7,703 bases of DNA from Thermococci archaeon (GCA_003660605.1 QMUN01000029.1:1-7703), one strand, 5' to 3'. Counted from the stretch's first letter, positions 1-6,386 are shown. Notes: generated from the letters alone by a model not told the origin. Numbers and translations: made by a program.

Positions 1-9
1 ATCTCGTAT

Positions 10-663
10 ATGCAAAAAATTATCATAGAAATGAATCCGCGTCTTGCATCTAAATTTGTACCAAAAAACTTTTTTGAAACTATCGAGTACATCGAAGGAA
101 AATCGTTGCTTAGACTTGATTTTGAAAAAGGAGTTAAAATAGGAATATGCGATATAAAGATGAACAGTGAATTCGAGTTGAAAGATTTAAAAGCACCTTA
201 TGGATTTACGATTATCAACATTTTAAGAGAAGATAAAAATAAATATACTTGCTTAGTTAAAATAGAATACAAGAGCAACCTTATGAAAATTTTGAAATTG
301 TTTCATGTTGAAAACATTATCTACGATCTCCCATTTATTATCTCGAAAGAAAAAATAGTGTTTGCATTTATTGGAGAGAATGAAAACTTAAAAAAGTTAT
401 TTAAGATTATCAAACCCCTGGGATTTATTAAAAATATTCATTTTCAAAAGATTGAATTCTCAGAATATGACACCTTATCATGTTTGACTGAAAGACAAAG
501 AGAGATTATCATAACTGCCAAGAAGAATGGATATTATGAAATGCCAAGAAAAATAACCACAGAAGAATTATCAAGAAAACTAGGGATAAGCAAAGCAACA
601 CTGATTGAACATTTGAGAAAAGCTGAGAATCGTATCATTTCGTATATTTTGGTTGGGTATTAA
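10..663 (+). CDS. HTH_10 (Bat-type) transcriptional regulator
   Basis: The 217-residue product ends in a helix-turn-helix of the archaeal bacterio-opsin activator class (HTH_10). The domain spans about residues 159-213. It begins with LTERQREII, and its core 'TTEELSRKLGISKATLIEHL' (about 183-202) gives the turn and recognition helix. Residues 1-155 are an alpha/beta region with no Cys cluster, membrane segment or signal peptide that I can see. Many archaeal HTH_10 proteins have a similar poorly defined N-terminal part presumed to sense a ligand or partner. Its opening (MQKIIIEM...) and total length resemble family members that begin at this point, so I chose ATG at 10. The frame stays open to the window edge, so a slightly earlier start cannot be excluded, and no ribosome binding site is visible in the nine upstream bases. 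It is in the same direction as Alba but separated by a T-rich tract and a promoter, so it is probably its own unit. Targets and ligand are unknown. Confidence 0.85.
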   Translation: MQKIIIEMNPRLASKFVPKNFFETIEYIEGKSLLRLDFEKGVKIGICDIKMNSEFELKDLKAPYGFTIINILREDKNKYTCLVKIEYKSNLMKILKLFHVENIIYDLPFIISKEKIVFAFIGENENLKKLFKIIKPLGFIKNIHFQKIEFSEYDTLSCLTERQREIIITAKKNGYYEMPRKITTEELSRKLGISKATLIEHLRKAENRIISYILVGY

Positions 664-690
664 ATTTTTTCTATCTAACATTTTCCTCTT
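664..690 (+). terminator. T-rich probable terminator after the HTH_10 gene
   Basis: Directly after the TAA stop lie six consecutive T (665-670) and a second pyrimidine-rich T tract (681-690). Archaeal RNA polymerase terminates at oligo-T tracts in the non-template strand without needing a hairpin, and I see no strong stem here. Placement between a stop codon and the next promoter supports the call; it is otherwise an inference. Confidence 0.45.
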
Positions 691-751
691 GATCTTTATG
701 GTATTCTACCAGTCCCACATCACAATTTCTTATGCTTCAAACGCTGTATTT

Positions 752-767
752 CCGAAAAGTTTATATA
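752..767 (+). promoter_or_regulatory. BRE/TATA promoter of the alba-rpl41e unit
   Basis: CCGAAAAG (752-759) matches a purine-rich TFB recognition element and is followed directly by TTTATATA (760-767), a near-perfect archaeal TATA box. Transcription would start about 25 bases downstream, near 789-792. This leaves a leader of roughly 30 bases that holds the AGGTGA ribosome binding site of Alba. This is the strongest promoter-like sequence in the window, fitting an abundant chromatin protein. Confidence 0.8.
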
Positions 768-811
768 CTTCCATCATAAAATTTTATAGACTGTACAAAG
801 ATATGCAAAGT

Positions 812-817
812 AGGTGA
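812..817 (+). promoter_or_regulatory. Ribosome binding site that sets the Alba start
   Basis: AGGTGA, complementary to the UCACCU near the 3' end of archaeal 16S rRNA, ends five bases before ATG at 823. A GTG at 814 in the same frame lies inside this site and has no binding site of its own, so ATG 823 is the likely start. Confidence 0.7.
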
Positions 818-822
818 CAAAA

Positions 823-1065
823 ATGGATGTGTTAATAGGTAAAAAAGGTGCTATGGCTTATGTATTAGCTGTAGTAACAGGGTTTAATGCTGAAAACGAG
901 GTCGTTATAAAGGCGAGAGGAAGAAATATATCTAAGGCTGTAGACGTTGCGGAAATAATAAGGAACAGATTCCTTCAGGAAGCCAAAGTTGATAAAATTG
1001 AAATAGGCACAGAGACTATTGAAGATAGAGCTGTCAGCACAATGGAAATAACAATGTCGAAGTAA
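823..1065 (+). CDS. albA: DNA/RNA-binding protein Alba
   Basis: The 80-residue product is Alba (Sac10b family), a small dimeric protein that coats DNA and also binds RNA in archaea. The family landmarks are in order: IGKK near the N-terminus (residues 5-8, equivalent to the region of the acetylatable Lys16 of Sulfolobus Alba), the block [25 protein letters not shown], and a C-terminal strand [10 protein letters not shown]. The beta-hairpin arm around [10 protein letters not shown] is short, as in many euryarchaeal homologues. The usual Pro after IGKK is Gly here. ATG 823 is preferred over an upstream in-frame GTG (814) because AGGTGA sits five bases ahead of it, and because it brings the protein directly to the conserved VLIGKK start. 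It has its own strong TATA promoter and is probably co-transcribed with the eL41 gene 12 bases downstream. Confidence 0.95.
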   Translation: MDVLIGKKGAMAYVLAVVTGFNAENEVVIKARGRNISKAVDVAEIIRNRFLQEAKVDKIEIGTETIEDRAVSTMEITMSK

Positions 1066-1070
1066 GGAGG
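1066..1070 (+). promoter_or_regulatory. Strong Shine-Dalgarno of the eL41 gene
   Basis: GGAGG follows the Alba TAA stop without a gap and lies seven bases before GTG 1078. It is one of the two best matches to the anti-Shine-Dalgarno in the window and is the main evidence that the 34-codon frame behind it is translated. Confidence 0.8.
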
Positions 1071-1077
1071 AATTTTA

Positions 1078-1182
1078 GTGGGAAAAAGGCCTAGACGATG
1101 GAAAAAAAAGGGAAAAATGCGCTGGAAGCATAAAAAGAAGAGAATGAGAAGGATGAAGAAGAAGCTCAAGAGAAGGAAATGA
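1078..1182 (+). CDS. rpl41e: Large-subunit ribosomal protein eL41 (34 residues)
   Basis: A 34-codon frame from GTG 1078 to TGA 1180-1182 encodes a peptide with 23 Lys/Arg, two Trp, one His and no acidic residue. The second part begins MRW at residue 14 and contains KKRMRRMKKK, which matches the core of eL41 (MRxKW..KKRMRRLKRK in eukaryotes). eL41 is the smallest ribosomal protein, a single basic helix at the subunit interface. A GGAGG seven bases upstream supports the GTG start, which adds 13 residues (MGKRPRRWKKKGK) before the point where classical eL41 begins at ATG 1117. That ATG has no comparable binding site; the A/G-rich run ahead of it is weak. It is very likely co-transcribed with Alba. 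Identity rests on composition, length and the short core motif, so it is strong but not proven; a generic basic peptide is the only alternative I see. Confidence 0.85.
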   Translation: MGKRPRRWKKKGKMRWKHKKKRMRRMKKKLKRRK

Positions 1183-1183
1183 T

Positions 1184-1870
1184 TTAAAGGCCTGAGTAAA
1201 GTCTTTCCCATAAAAAATCTGGTAATTTATTTTTTATTATTTTTTTCCTTACTTCCTCTATATTGTATTCTATTCTTTTTTCTTTGATCTTCATTTTTGC
1301 AGGATCGAGAAAAAACATACTTGCTTTTGAGTTTCCATCTCTCGGTTGCCCTACAGCCCCTGGATTCAAAACTAATTTTTTGTCTATATTTTTTACCATT
1401 GGAATATGGGTATGCCCCAAAACTAAGATATCTATCTCCTTTAAAAACATTTCAAAGTACGAATCGGGATAATTCGGATAGATATACTGGGTAACACTAA
1501 TTGGTGAACCGTGAAAGATCGATATTCTCTTATTCTCTATTTCTAGGTTAATACTAAACTTTAGTCCTTTCAAAAATTCTATGCTTTCCTTATTCAAAAC
1601 AGATTTTGTCCATTCTATGGCTTTTTGGGCATAGATATTAAATCCTGCAAGTTTATTCATAACAGCATAATCATGATTTCCGAAAACTCCTTTTACTCCC
1701 TTCTCGATACATAGTTCTATAACTTCGTTTGGATTGGGGCCATACCCTACAAAATCACCGCAGCAGTATATGTCCCCCTTCGAGCATTTCAAAACTTCTT
1801 CAAGAGCCTCTAAGTTTGAGTGTATATCCGAGATTAATGTGATCATCACTATACATTTCAGAAAGATCAT
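1184..1870 (-). CDS. YfcE/MJ0936-like metallophosphoesterase
   Basis: This is a calcineurin-like phosphoesterase of the compact archaeal MJ0936/YfcE type, a cytosolic two-metal enzyme with phosphodiesterase activity on model substrates; the natural substrate is generally unknown. All metal-site motifs are present, numbered from ATG 1870: SDIHSN (14-19), CGDFVGYGP (37-45), GNHD (64-67), HGSP (120-123) and GHTH (152-155). They are followed by the family's NPGAVGQPRDG segment and the C-terminal LPDFLWERLYSGL ending. Two starts are possible. ATG 1870 overlaps the TGT stop as ATGA and gives 228 residues. ATG 1846 gives 220 residues and begins MITLISDIHSN, the usual family start. Neither has a clear ribosome binding site, so translation may depend on coupling to the upstream TGT gene. 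Its stop is one base from that of eL41 on the other strand. Confidence 0.9.
   Translation of the reverse strand: MIFLKCIVMITLISDIHSNLEALEEVLKCSKGDIYCCGDFVGYGPNPNEVIELCIEKGVKGVFGNHDYAVMNKLAGFNIYAQKAIEWTKSVLNKESIEFLKGLKFSINLEIENKRISIFHGSPISVTQYIYPNYPDSYFEMFLKEIDILVLGHTHIPMVKNIDKKLVLNPGAVGQPRDGNSKASMFFLDPAKMKIKEKRIEYNIEEVRKKIIKNKLPDFLWERLYSGL
1230..1246 (+). terminator. Oligo-T probable terminator for alba-rpl41e
   Basis: Six T at 1230-1235 and seven T at 1240-1246 lie about 50 bases after the eL41 stop. They suit archaeal intrinsic termination. The tract lies inside the 3' end of the convergent phosphoesterase gene, where it encodes the Lys/Ile/Asn-rich stretch before LPDFLWERL, so one sequence would do both jobs. 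No hairpin is evident. Confidence 0.45.
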
Positions 1871-2874
1871 ATATATTGTTTGGCTATAAGGAAAGCCCTT
1901 TTTATTGATGAGTTTTTTTCTGCTTTTTTTAAAATATAAGACTCCAATTCATTCTCCTTTATTTTTTCCCTTACACATTCCATTTCCTTTAAAAAAACAT
2001 TCAGATTATGTAAAGCTAAAAGAATCTCAGCCTCGCTCGTACCTTCCAGAAAATCGTTCAGATCATAGTCACCGCATATGAAACAGTCGCACTCTGGAAG
2101 TTTTTTTACCTTTCTGAGTTTAACCCTTTTCAGTGTCCCTGGATCTATGTACTCCTTGAAAGCTGCTGCCACCAAATAAGTCCAAGAGTCAAATGTTTCT
2201 ATACCCATATAACTTAACGCGAATAACGCTGGAAAACCTGTAATTCCAAAGACATGAAGAGGTTTTTCATTTCTGGCCGCTGAAACAACATTTATCAGCA
2301 TATTGTAATCCCTCTTTTTAGGAACTAAGGAACCTATGGCGTATCCATCAAAACCGCTGTCAAGACTTTTTAGATATTTTTTTATATCTGCTGGATTGTG
2401 ACCGTGAACTGCTGAATATAAAAGCATTTTTTTATTATTTTTTAACTTCAAAGCTAAATTTGAGTTATGGATGCTTCTTTCCATTCTATTTTCTTTCTCT
2501 TCCAAAGATAAACCTGGAAGAATGGGATAGTCAAATGTTATCCCTATATCGCATCCTGATTCTTCCTGATATCTAAGTACAAACTCTTCTTCCAACTCTG
2601 CATTCTTTTTCATGAATTGAAACCCACCTGAATCTAGAATTATCGGTTTTTTTGTTTTTAAAACTCTGTGTATTCCTTTTTCACGGATTTCATCCTTTCT
2701 ATTATACTGAAGAATATGATATAAACTTAAAACAGTACCCTGAGCCAGATCCCATGGAGCTGGGAATTTTTTTTCTATCCACATATCCCAGATGCCGTAA
2801 GAAGCTGCAGAGACTGGGAGTAATGCAGGAGTTTCTATACTCCCATGGGCTGTTTTTATTATTTTGCAATCCAT
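1867..2874 (-). CDS. TGT-superfamily ribosyltransferase, catalytic domain only
   Basis: The 335-residue product is a tRNA-guanine transglycosylase family protein. Bases are exchanged by this TIM-barrel enzyme through a covalent Asp intermediate; in archaea the classical member inserts preQ0 at G15 of tRNA on the way to archaeosine. Visible landmarks are DSGGFQ (81-86; Asp81 equivalent to the general acid/base), FDYP (114-117), the IGSLVP turn (180-185), and FDSWTY (228-233) with Asp229 as probable nucleophile. A zinc site is formed by Cys262, Cys264, Cys267 and His289, followed by LALHNLNVF and a helical tail like that of archaeal TGT. Full-length archaeal TGT is much longer and ends in a PUA domain that binds tRNA. 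No PUA domain is present here or next to it. The N-terminal part (residues 17-55, with GIWDMWIEKKFPAPWDL) departs from standard TGT. It could be a split TgtA, or a paralogue with another base or nucleic-acid target. Confidence 0.85.
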   Translation of the reverse strand: MDCKIIKTAHGSIETPALLPVSAASYGIWDMWIEKKFPAPWDLAQGTVLSLYHILQYNRKDEIREKGIHRVLKTKKPIILDSGGFQFMKKNAELEEEFVLRYQEESGCDIGITFDYPILPGLSLEEKENRMERSIHNSNLALKLKNNKKMLLYSAVHGHNPADIKKYLKSLDSGFDGYAIGSLVPKKRDYNMLINVVSAARNEKPLHVFGITGFPALFALSYMGIETFDSWTYLVAAAFKEYIDPGTLKRVKLRKVKKLPECDCFICGDYDLNDFLEGTSEAEILLALHNLNVFLKEMECVREKIKENELESYILKKAEKNSSIKRAFLIAKQYI

Positions 2875-2893
2875 ACTGTATCTCTATTTTTCA

Positions 2894-2905
2894 TTTATAA
2901 ATAAA
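2894..2905 (-). promoter_or_regulatory. TATA box of the TGT-phosphoesterase unit, probably leaderless
   Basis: Read on the minus strand the sequence is TTTATTTATAAA. The centre of the TTTATAAA part (about 2898) lies about 24 bases upstream of the A of ATG 2874, the normal TATA-to-start distance in archaea. No Shine-Dalgarno precedes the ATG. Together these suggest transcription starts at or next to the start codon and the mRNA has no leader. Confidence 0.5.
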
Positions 2906-3081
2906 GAGGTATGAGACAGACAATTTCCGTACACTGAAAAAAGAAAGAAAAAACAATATTTGGATTACTCTGCTACAGATTCAGGATGTGAAACATGCAG
3001 ATTGTTAATCGGATGATTCTTCAATTGATTGATCAATAGAAAGAAAAGCATTTATAGTCCCATTGGAAAGGGAATCGTGCC

Positions 3082-3100
3082 ATGGTAATAACATTGCCAT
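3082..3100 (+). repeat. Small hairpin, 8 base pairs with 3-base loop
   Basis: ATGGTAAT and ATTGCCAT flank the loop AAC and pair over eight positions when read as plus-strand RNA, including one G-U pair. On the minus strand the same position is a C-A mismatch, so the plus-strand RNA folds better. It lies about where a transcript from the TATA-like sequence at 3051-3057 (+) would begin. Confidence 0.45.
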
Positions 3101-3109
3101 AGAGTATTG

Positions 3110-3123
3110 AAAAAATAAAAAAA
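3110..3123 (-). terminator. T7-A-T6 terminator at the end of the str operon
   Basis: On the minus strand seven T, one A and six T follow the EF-2 TAA without a gap. This is the standard form of archaeal intrinsic termination and marks EF-2 as the last gene of the operon. Confidence 0.7.
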
Positions 3124-5316
3124 TTAAACGTAATCCGAGACTTTCGGAGGCTCAGGTTTCAAGCCTTTTCTCTGTCTTATCTGGCGCATTACAGTTTTCT
3201 GAAGTTCGTTTGGCAGCCTCTCAAAACCTATCTGCTCTGTTGTCCATAAAGCTCTGCCTTCTGTTGCTGATCTTATATCGCTTGCAAAACCAAACATCTC
3301 TGCTACGGGAGTTTTAGCAACAACTGTTGTAAGCTCCTCTTCCTTCTTTATGTCCAGTATCTGCCCTCTTTTCTGTTGTAAAAGCCTTGTTACTGCCCCC
3401 ATATAGTCATCAGGGGCTGTTATAAAGACTTTTTGGATAGGTTCGTAGAGAGAGGCATCTGCAAGGATCATTGCGGCATATATCGCACTTCTTACGGCAG
3501 GGATCACCTGTGCAGGGCCTCTGTGAATGGCATCTTCATGGAGCTTTGTGTCATGAAGCTTGACCTTCATCTTTATAGTAGGCTCTTTTGTCAGGACGCC
3601 TTTGTCGACAACATTGTGGAACGCTTCTATGACAAGTTCTCTAACCTCACCTATATGTACAACTCCTCGTGTCATATTTACGTAAACATTTCCCTGGTAT
3701 ATCTCTTCAACATTTTTTGCCTCATTTTTATCCATACCGAGCTCTCTCAGTTTCTGTGCTATCTCTTTTGATTTTACTCTTCCTTCAGGAATCTCTCCAT
3801 TTTTTATCGCTTTATAAATCTCATCTTCCAAAGGCTCGACTGTTAAATAGAATTTGTTATGTTTATTGGGAGATTTACCTTCAACCTCTGGAGAAACTTT
3901 ACTTACCCCCTCTCTGTAAACGACTATGGGCTCTGAAGTCTTTATTGGTACTCCTTTCTCATGTGTAATTCTATATGCCACTACCTCAAGATGCAGTTCT
4001 CCCATTCCCGAAAGTAAGTATTCTCCTGTTTCTTCATCTATCTTTGCTTTTAAAGTAGGATCTTCCTTTGCTACTTGTTTTAGAACCTCAATAAGTTTTG
4101 GAAGGTCTCTCGGGTTTTCAGGCTCTACAGCTTCAGTCACGACAGGTTCGGAGTAGTGTTTTATGGCTTCGAAGGGATGTATTGGCTTATCTCCTCCGCA
4201 TATAGTCTCTCCTGCAATAGCTTCTTTTAAGCCAGTAAGTGCAACCATGTTTCCAGCGGGTACCTCTGTAACATTCTCTCTATCGGCACCCATAAATATT
4301 CCTACTTGCTGGACCCTCCTTCTTGTTTTAGCACCAACTATCCAGACCTCATCTCCAGGTTTTACCTTACCTGAAAAGATCCTTCCAGTCGCTATCTCTC
4401 CAGCATGTTTGTCTATTATGATCTTTGTTACTATCATGCCCAGAGGACTGTTTGGATCACAGTTCATCATCGCTTTTCCTATCTCAGAATTTACATCACC
4501 TTTCCATATCCTTGGAATTCTGTATTTCTGAGCTTCTGAAGGACATGGTAGATGTTTTATTACCATATCAAGAATTACCTTATGTACTGGTGCCTTCTTG
4601 GCAAGCTCTTTTTCATTCCCCTCGTTTGTATACTTTATAATATCGCTAAATGTAATCCCTGTCTTTTTCATACGAGGTACGGAGATGGCCCAGTTGCAGT
4701 AGGCAGAACCAAATGTTACGCTTCCATCATTTACATTCACCAACCACTTCTCTTTAAACTCTTTTGGTGCTGCCTGTCTTATCAACTTATTTACTTCTGT
4801 AATGATCTTCATAAATCTCTTCTGCATCTGCTCAGGACCTAACTGGAGCTCCTTTATGAGCCTGTCAACTTTGTTAATAAAAAGAACTGGTTTTACACCC
4901 TCTTTTAATGCCTGTCTTACAACTGTCTCTGTCTGCGGCATTTTACCTTCCACGGCACAGACGACTATTATGCATCCATCTATCGCTCTCATCGCTCTTG
5001 TAACGTCTCCTCCAAAATCTACGTGCCCTGGCGTATCTATCAAATTAACAAGATGATCTTTACCTTCATACTCATGTGCAAGAGATATGTTGGCAGCATT
5101 TATCGTGATCCCTCTCGCCTGTTCCTGTTCATCAAAATCCAAGACTAACTGCTTTCCCGCAAGTTCCTCTGACATTAACCCTGCTCCAGCCAATAAATTG
5201 TCTGAAAGCGTTGTTTTGCCGTGGTCTATATGAGCTGCAATACCTATGTTTCTTATATACTCAGGAATATACATCAGTTTATTAGCTAATTTAGCCATAT
5301 CTTCTTTCCTGCCCAT
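3124..5316 (-). CDS. fusA: Translation elongation factor 2 (aEF-2)
   Basis: This 730-residue GTPase moves tRNAs and mRNA through the ribosome after peptide bond formation. The GTP-binding motifs are intact: AHIDHGKTT (28-36), RGITI (68-72), DTPGHVD (94-100) and NKVD (148-151), with GSAYCNW as the G5 region. Domain II ([11 protein letters not shown]...[14 protein letters not shown]), domain III ([10 protein letters not shown]) and domains IV-V (ending with [20 protein letters not shown] and FERLPNELQ) follow in order. His598 in [10 protein letters not shown] is the residue converted to diphthamide in archaea and eukaryotes, so the cell presumably makes diphthamide. The length is normal. AGGTGA ends five bases before ATG 5316 and contains the uS7 stop codon. 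It is followed by a T-rich terminator, so EF-1alpha is not in the same transcript. Start MGRKEDM is typical for the family. Confidence 0.98.
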   Translation of the reverse strand: MGRKEDMAKLANKLMYIPEYIRNIGIAAHIDHGKTTLSDNLLAGAGLMSEELAGKQLVLDFDEQEQARGITINAANISLAHEYEGKDHLVNLIDTPGHVDFGGDVTRAMRAIDGCIIVVCAVEGKMPQTETVVRQALKEGVKPVLFINKVDRLIKELQLGPEQMQKRFMKIITEVNKLIRQAAPKEFKEKWLVNVNDGSVTFGSAYCNWAISVPRMKKTGITFSDIIKYTNEGNEKELAKKAPVHKVILDMVIKHLPCPSEAQKYRIPRIWKGDVNSEIGKAMMNCDPNSPLGMIVTKIIIDKHAGEIATGRIFSGKVKPGDEVWIVGAKTRRRVQQVGIFMGADRENVTEVPAGNMVALTGLKEAIAGETICGGDKPIHPFEAIKHYSEPVVTEAVEPENPRDLPKLIEVLKQVAKEDPTLKAKIDEETGEYLLSGMGELHLEVVAYRITHEKGVPIKTSEPIVVYREGVSKVSPEVEGKSPNKHNKFYLTVEPLEDEIYKAIKNGEIPEGRVKSKEIAQKLRELGMDKNEAKNVEEIYQGNVYVNMTRGVVHIGEVRELVIEAFHNVVDKGVLTKEPTIKMKVKLHDTKLHEDAIHRGPAQVIPAVRSAIYAAMILADASLYEPIQKVFITAPDDYMGAVTRLLQQKRGQILDIKKEEELTTVVAKTPVAEMFGFASDIRSATEGRALWTTEQIGFERLPNELQKTVMRQIRQRKGLKPEPPKVSDYV

Positions 5317-5321
5317 TTAAC

Positions 5322-5927
5322 TCACCTTGCCGACTTTGCAATTCTTTCAATTTCCTCTCTTTTACTTACTGCTACGCTTTTCATGTCGTAGTTTGAAGCT
5401 AGAATAATTTCCTCTGCAAGTGCTTCTGAAAAAGATTTTTTGGAGTTGAACGCTTTTAAACTTGCTCCCAAAGCTATATACCTGAGAGCAAAATCCAATC
5501 TCCTCTGCGGCGACATATCAACAGCCATATGATACTTCACACCGCCGTACGTTATTGTCGTTGTCTCCTCCATTGGAGAAGAGTTTTCAATTGCCCTTAT
5601 CAAGATTTCCAGAGGATTTTTCTTTGTTTTGGAATTTATTACATCAAAAGCATCTCTCACAGTGTAATATGCTTTTACTTTTTTTCCAGAGTAGCCACCG
5701 TTCCTTCTCATAAATCTTCCTCCAATCTTTTTCTTGGCAGAACCTGTTCTCATAAGTTTGTTGATCAGCCTTTCTACAATGCTAATTTTAGCCTTTCCAA
5801 ATCTCTTTTTCTGGTATCTGCCACTCGAGTGAGGAACATAAACAGGATCCAGATTTATGTACCCTTTTAGTCCGCTATCTATTACCTCTACATTGAAATC
5901 CCATTTATCGAACAATTTTTCATCCAT
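5322..5927 (-). CDS. rpsG: Small-subunit ribosomal protein uS7
   Basis: The 201-residue protein is an archaeal uS7, which nucleates assembly of the 30S head and lines the E site. Family features include RLINKLMRTGSAKKKIGGRFM, the segment KKNPLEILIRAIENSSP with TITYGGVKYHMAVD, then SPQRRLDFALRYIA, and the C-terminal ending SKREEIERIAKSAR. The N-terminal extension (about 35 residues with FDKWDF and INLDPVYVPHSSGRY) is as in other archaeal and eukaryotic homologues. ATG 5927 is four bases behind AGGTGA, which overlaps the uS12 stop. Its own stop TGA is in turn part of the EF-2 binding site. Confidence 0.97.
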   Translation of the reverse strand: MDEKLFDKWDFNVEVIDSGLKGYINLDPVYVPHSSGRYQKKRFGKAKISIVERLINKLMRTGSAKKKIGGRFMRRNGGYSGKKVKAYYTVRDAFDVINSKTKKNPLEILIRAIENSSPMEETTTITYGGVKYHMAVDMSPQRRLDFALRYIALGASLKAFNSKKSFSEALAEEIILASNYDMKSVAVSKREEIERIAKSAR

Positions 5928-5931
5928 AAAA

Positions 5932-6375
5932 TCACCTTATGGGCTTCTCCTTCTTTCCAGCCACCATCTCACTCAGTGCTACCCTGTTGACCTTGATGAC
6001 CTTGAATCTGACACCAGGAATATCACCCATTGATCTTCCTTTTCTGCCACCTATACCTTCTATAACAACTTCATCATGTTCATCTATGAAGTTTATAGCT
6101 CCATCACCTGGACAGAAAGCTGTTACCTGACGTCCATTTTTTATTAATTGAACCCTAACACATTTCCGTATAGCAGAATTGGGCTGTTTTGCCTCTACAG
6201 GTACCTTTTCAAGGACTATTCCTCTTGCCTGGGGAGCCTTACCCAGAGGATCAGATTTTTTGTCCAGTCCAAGCGCTCTTCTTTTAAAGTTTATATCTTC
6301 CCATCTAAGTTTTTTTCTTTTCTTCAGGATAATTCTTCCTGCGAACTCTCCTTTTGCCATTCCTTTTTTAGTCAT
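5932..6375 (-). CDS. rpsL: Small-subunit ribosomal protein uS12
   Basis: This is the decoding-centre protein uS12. The archaeal core is complete: [39 protein letters not shown] (the PNSA loop faces the A site), [37 protein letters not shown] and the ending [10 protein letters not shown]. Three in-frame starts exist: GTG 6384, ATG 6375 and ATG 6360. I chose ATG 6375 because AGGTGA (6381-6386) ends five bases ahead of it and because the resulting 147 residues equal the usual archaeal length. GTG 6384 lies within that binding site. ATG 6360 has only AAAGGA directly against it. Two Cys (RKCVR, AFCPG) are present in the core; I do not attach a function to them. Confidence 0.96.
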   Translation of the reverse strand: MTKKGMAKGEFAGRIILKKRKKLRWEDINFKRRALGLDKKSDPLGKAPQARGIVLEKVPVEAKQPNSAIRKCVRVQLIKNGRQVTAFCPGDGAINFIDEHDEVVIEGIGGRKGRSMGDIPGVRFKVIKVNRVALSEMVAGKKEKPIR

Positions 6376-6380
6376 GAGTT

Positions 6381-6386
6381 TCACCT
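6381..6386 (-). promoter_or_regulatory. Ribosome binding site that sets the uS12 start
   Basis: Read on the minus strand this is AGGTGA; with the preceding T it forms TAGGTGA, in which TAG is the NusA stop. Spacing of five bases to ATG 6375 rules against the longer GTG start at 6384. Confidence 0.7.

Larger units (their letters stand above)
2875..3123. other. Intergenic region between TGT and EF-2 genes
   Basis: This 249-base stretch holds no convincing protein gene. From left to right it contains the TGT promoter, then a tract that reads TTTTTTCTTTCTTTTTT on the minus strand (2938-2954). Next come a middle part (2958-3027) without recognised features and a perfect ten-base palindrome ATTGATCAAT (3028-3037). 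A TATA-like sequence at 3050-3057 could be read in either direction; TTTATAG preceded by GAAAAGC is the plus-strand reading. An eight-pair hairpin (3082-3100) and the EF-2 terminator (3110-3123) follow. A small noncoding RNA on either strand is possible. I looked for C/D-box (RTGATGA/CTGA) and tRNA-like signals and found none that convince. Confidence 0.6.

Noticed and set aside
698..817. 39-codon plus-strand frame between the regulator and Alba
   Set aside because: It covers the TATA promoter and the Alba ribosome binding site and has no binding site or recognisable sequence.
975..1211. 78-residue minus-strand frame opposite Alba and eL41
   Set aside because: It is very rich in Phe and Leu, which results from reading the A-rich lysine codons of eL41 in reverse. 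It has no family resemblance, and both true genes on the plus strand have good binding sites.
1263..1494. Two plus-strand frames opposite the phosphoesterase
   Set aside because: They mirror conserved phosphoesterase motifs (GHTH, NPGAVGQPRDG) on the other strand and have no support of their own.
2911..3037. C/D-box guide RNA candidate
   Set aside because: A CTGA (2934-2937) and GGATGATT-like sequences occur, but no proper RTGATGA C box is spaced with a D box on either strand.
2965..3051. 28-codon minus-strand frame in the intergenic region, followed by a T-rich tract
   Set aside because: Its ATG overlaps the TATA-like sequence, no ribosome binding site precedes it and the peptide resembles nothing known to me. 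A noncoding role for the region is equally possible.
3433..5056. Several plus-strand frames of 70-120 codons opposite the EF-2 gene
   Set aside because: They lie entirely across a full-length conserved gene, have no family features and no consistent start signals; they are antisense shadows.
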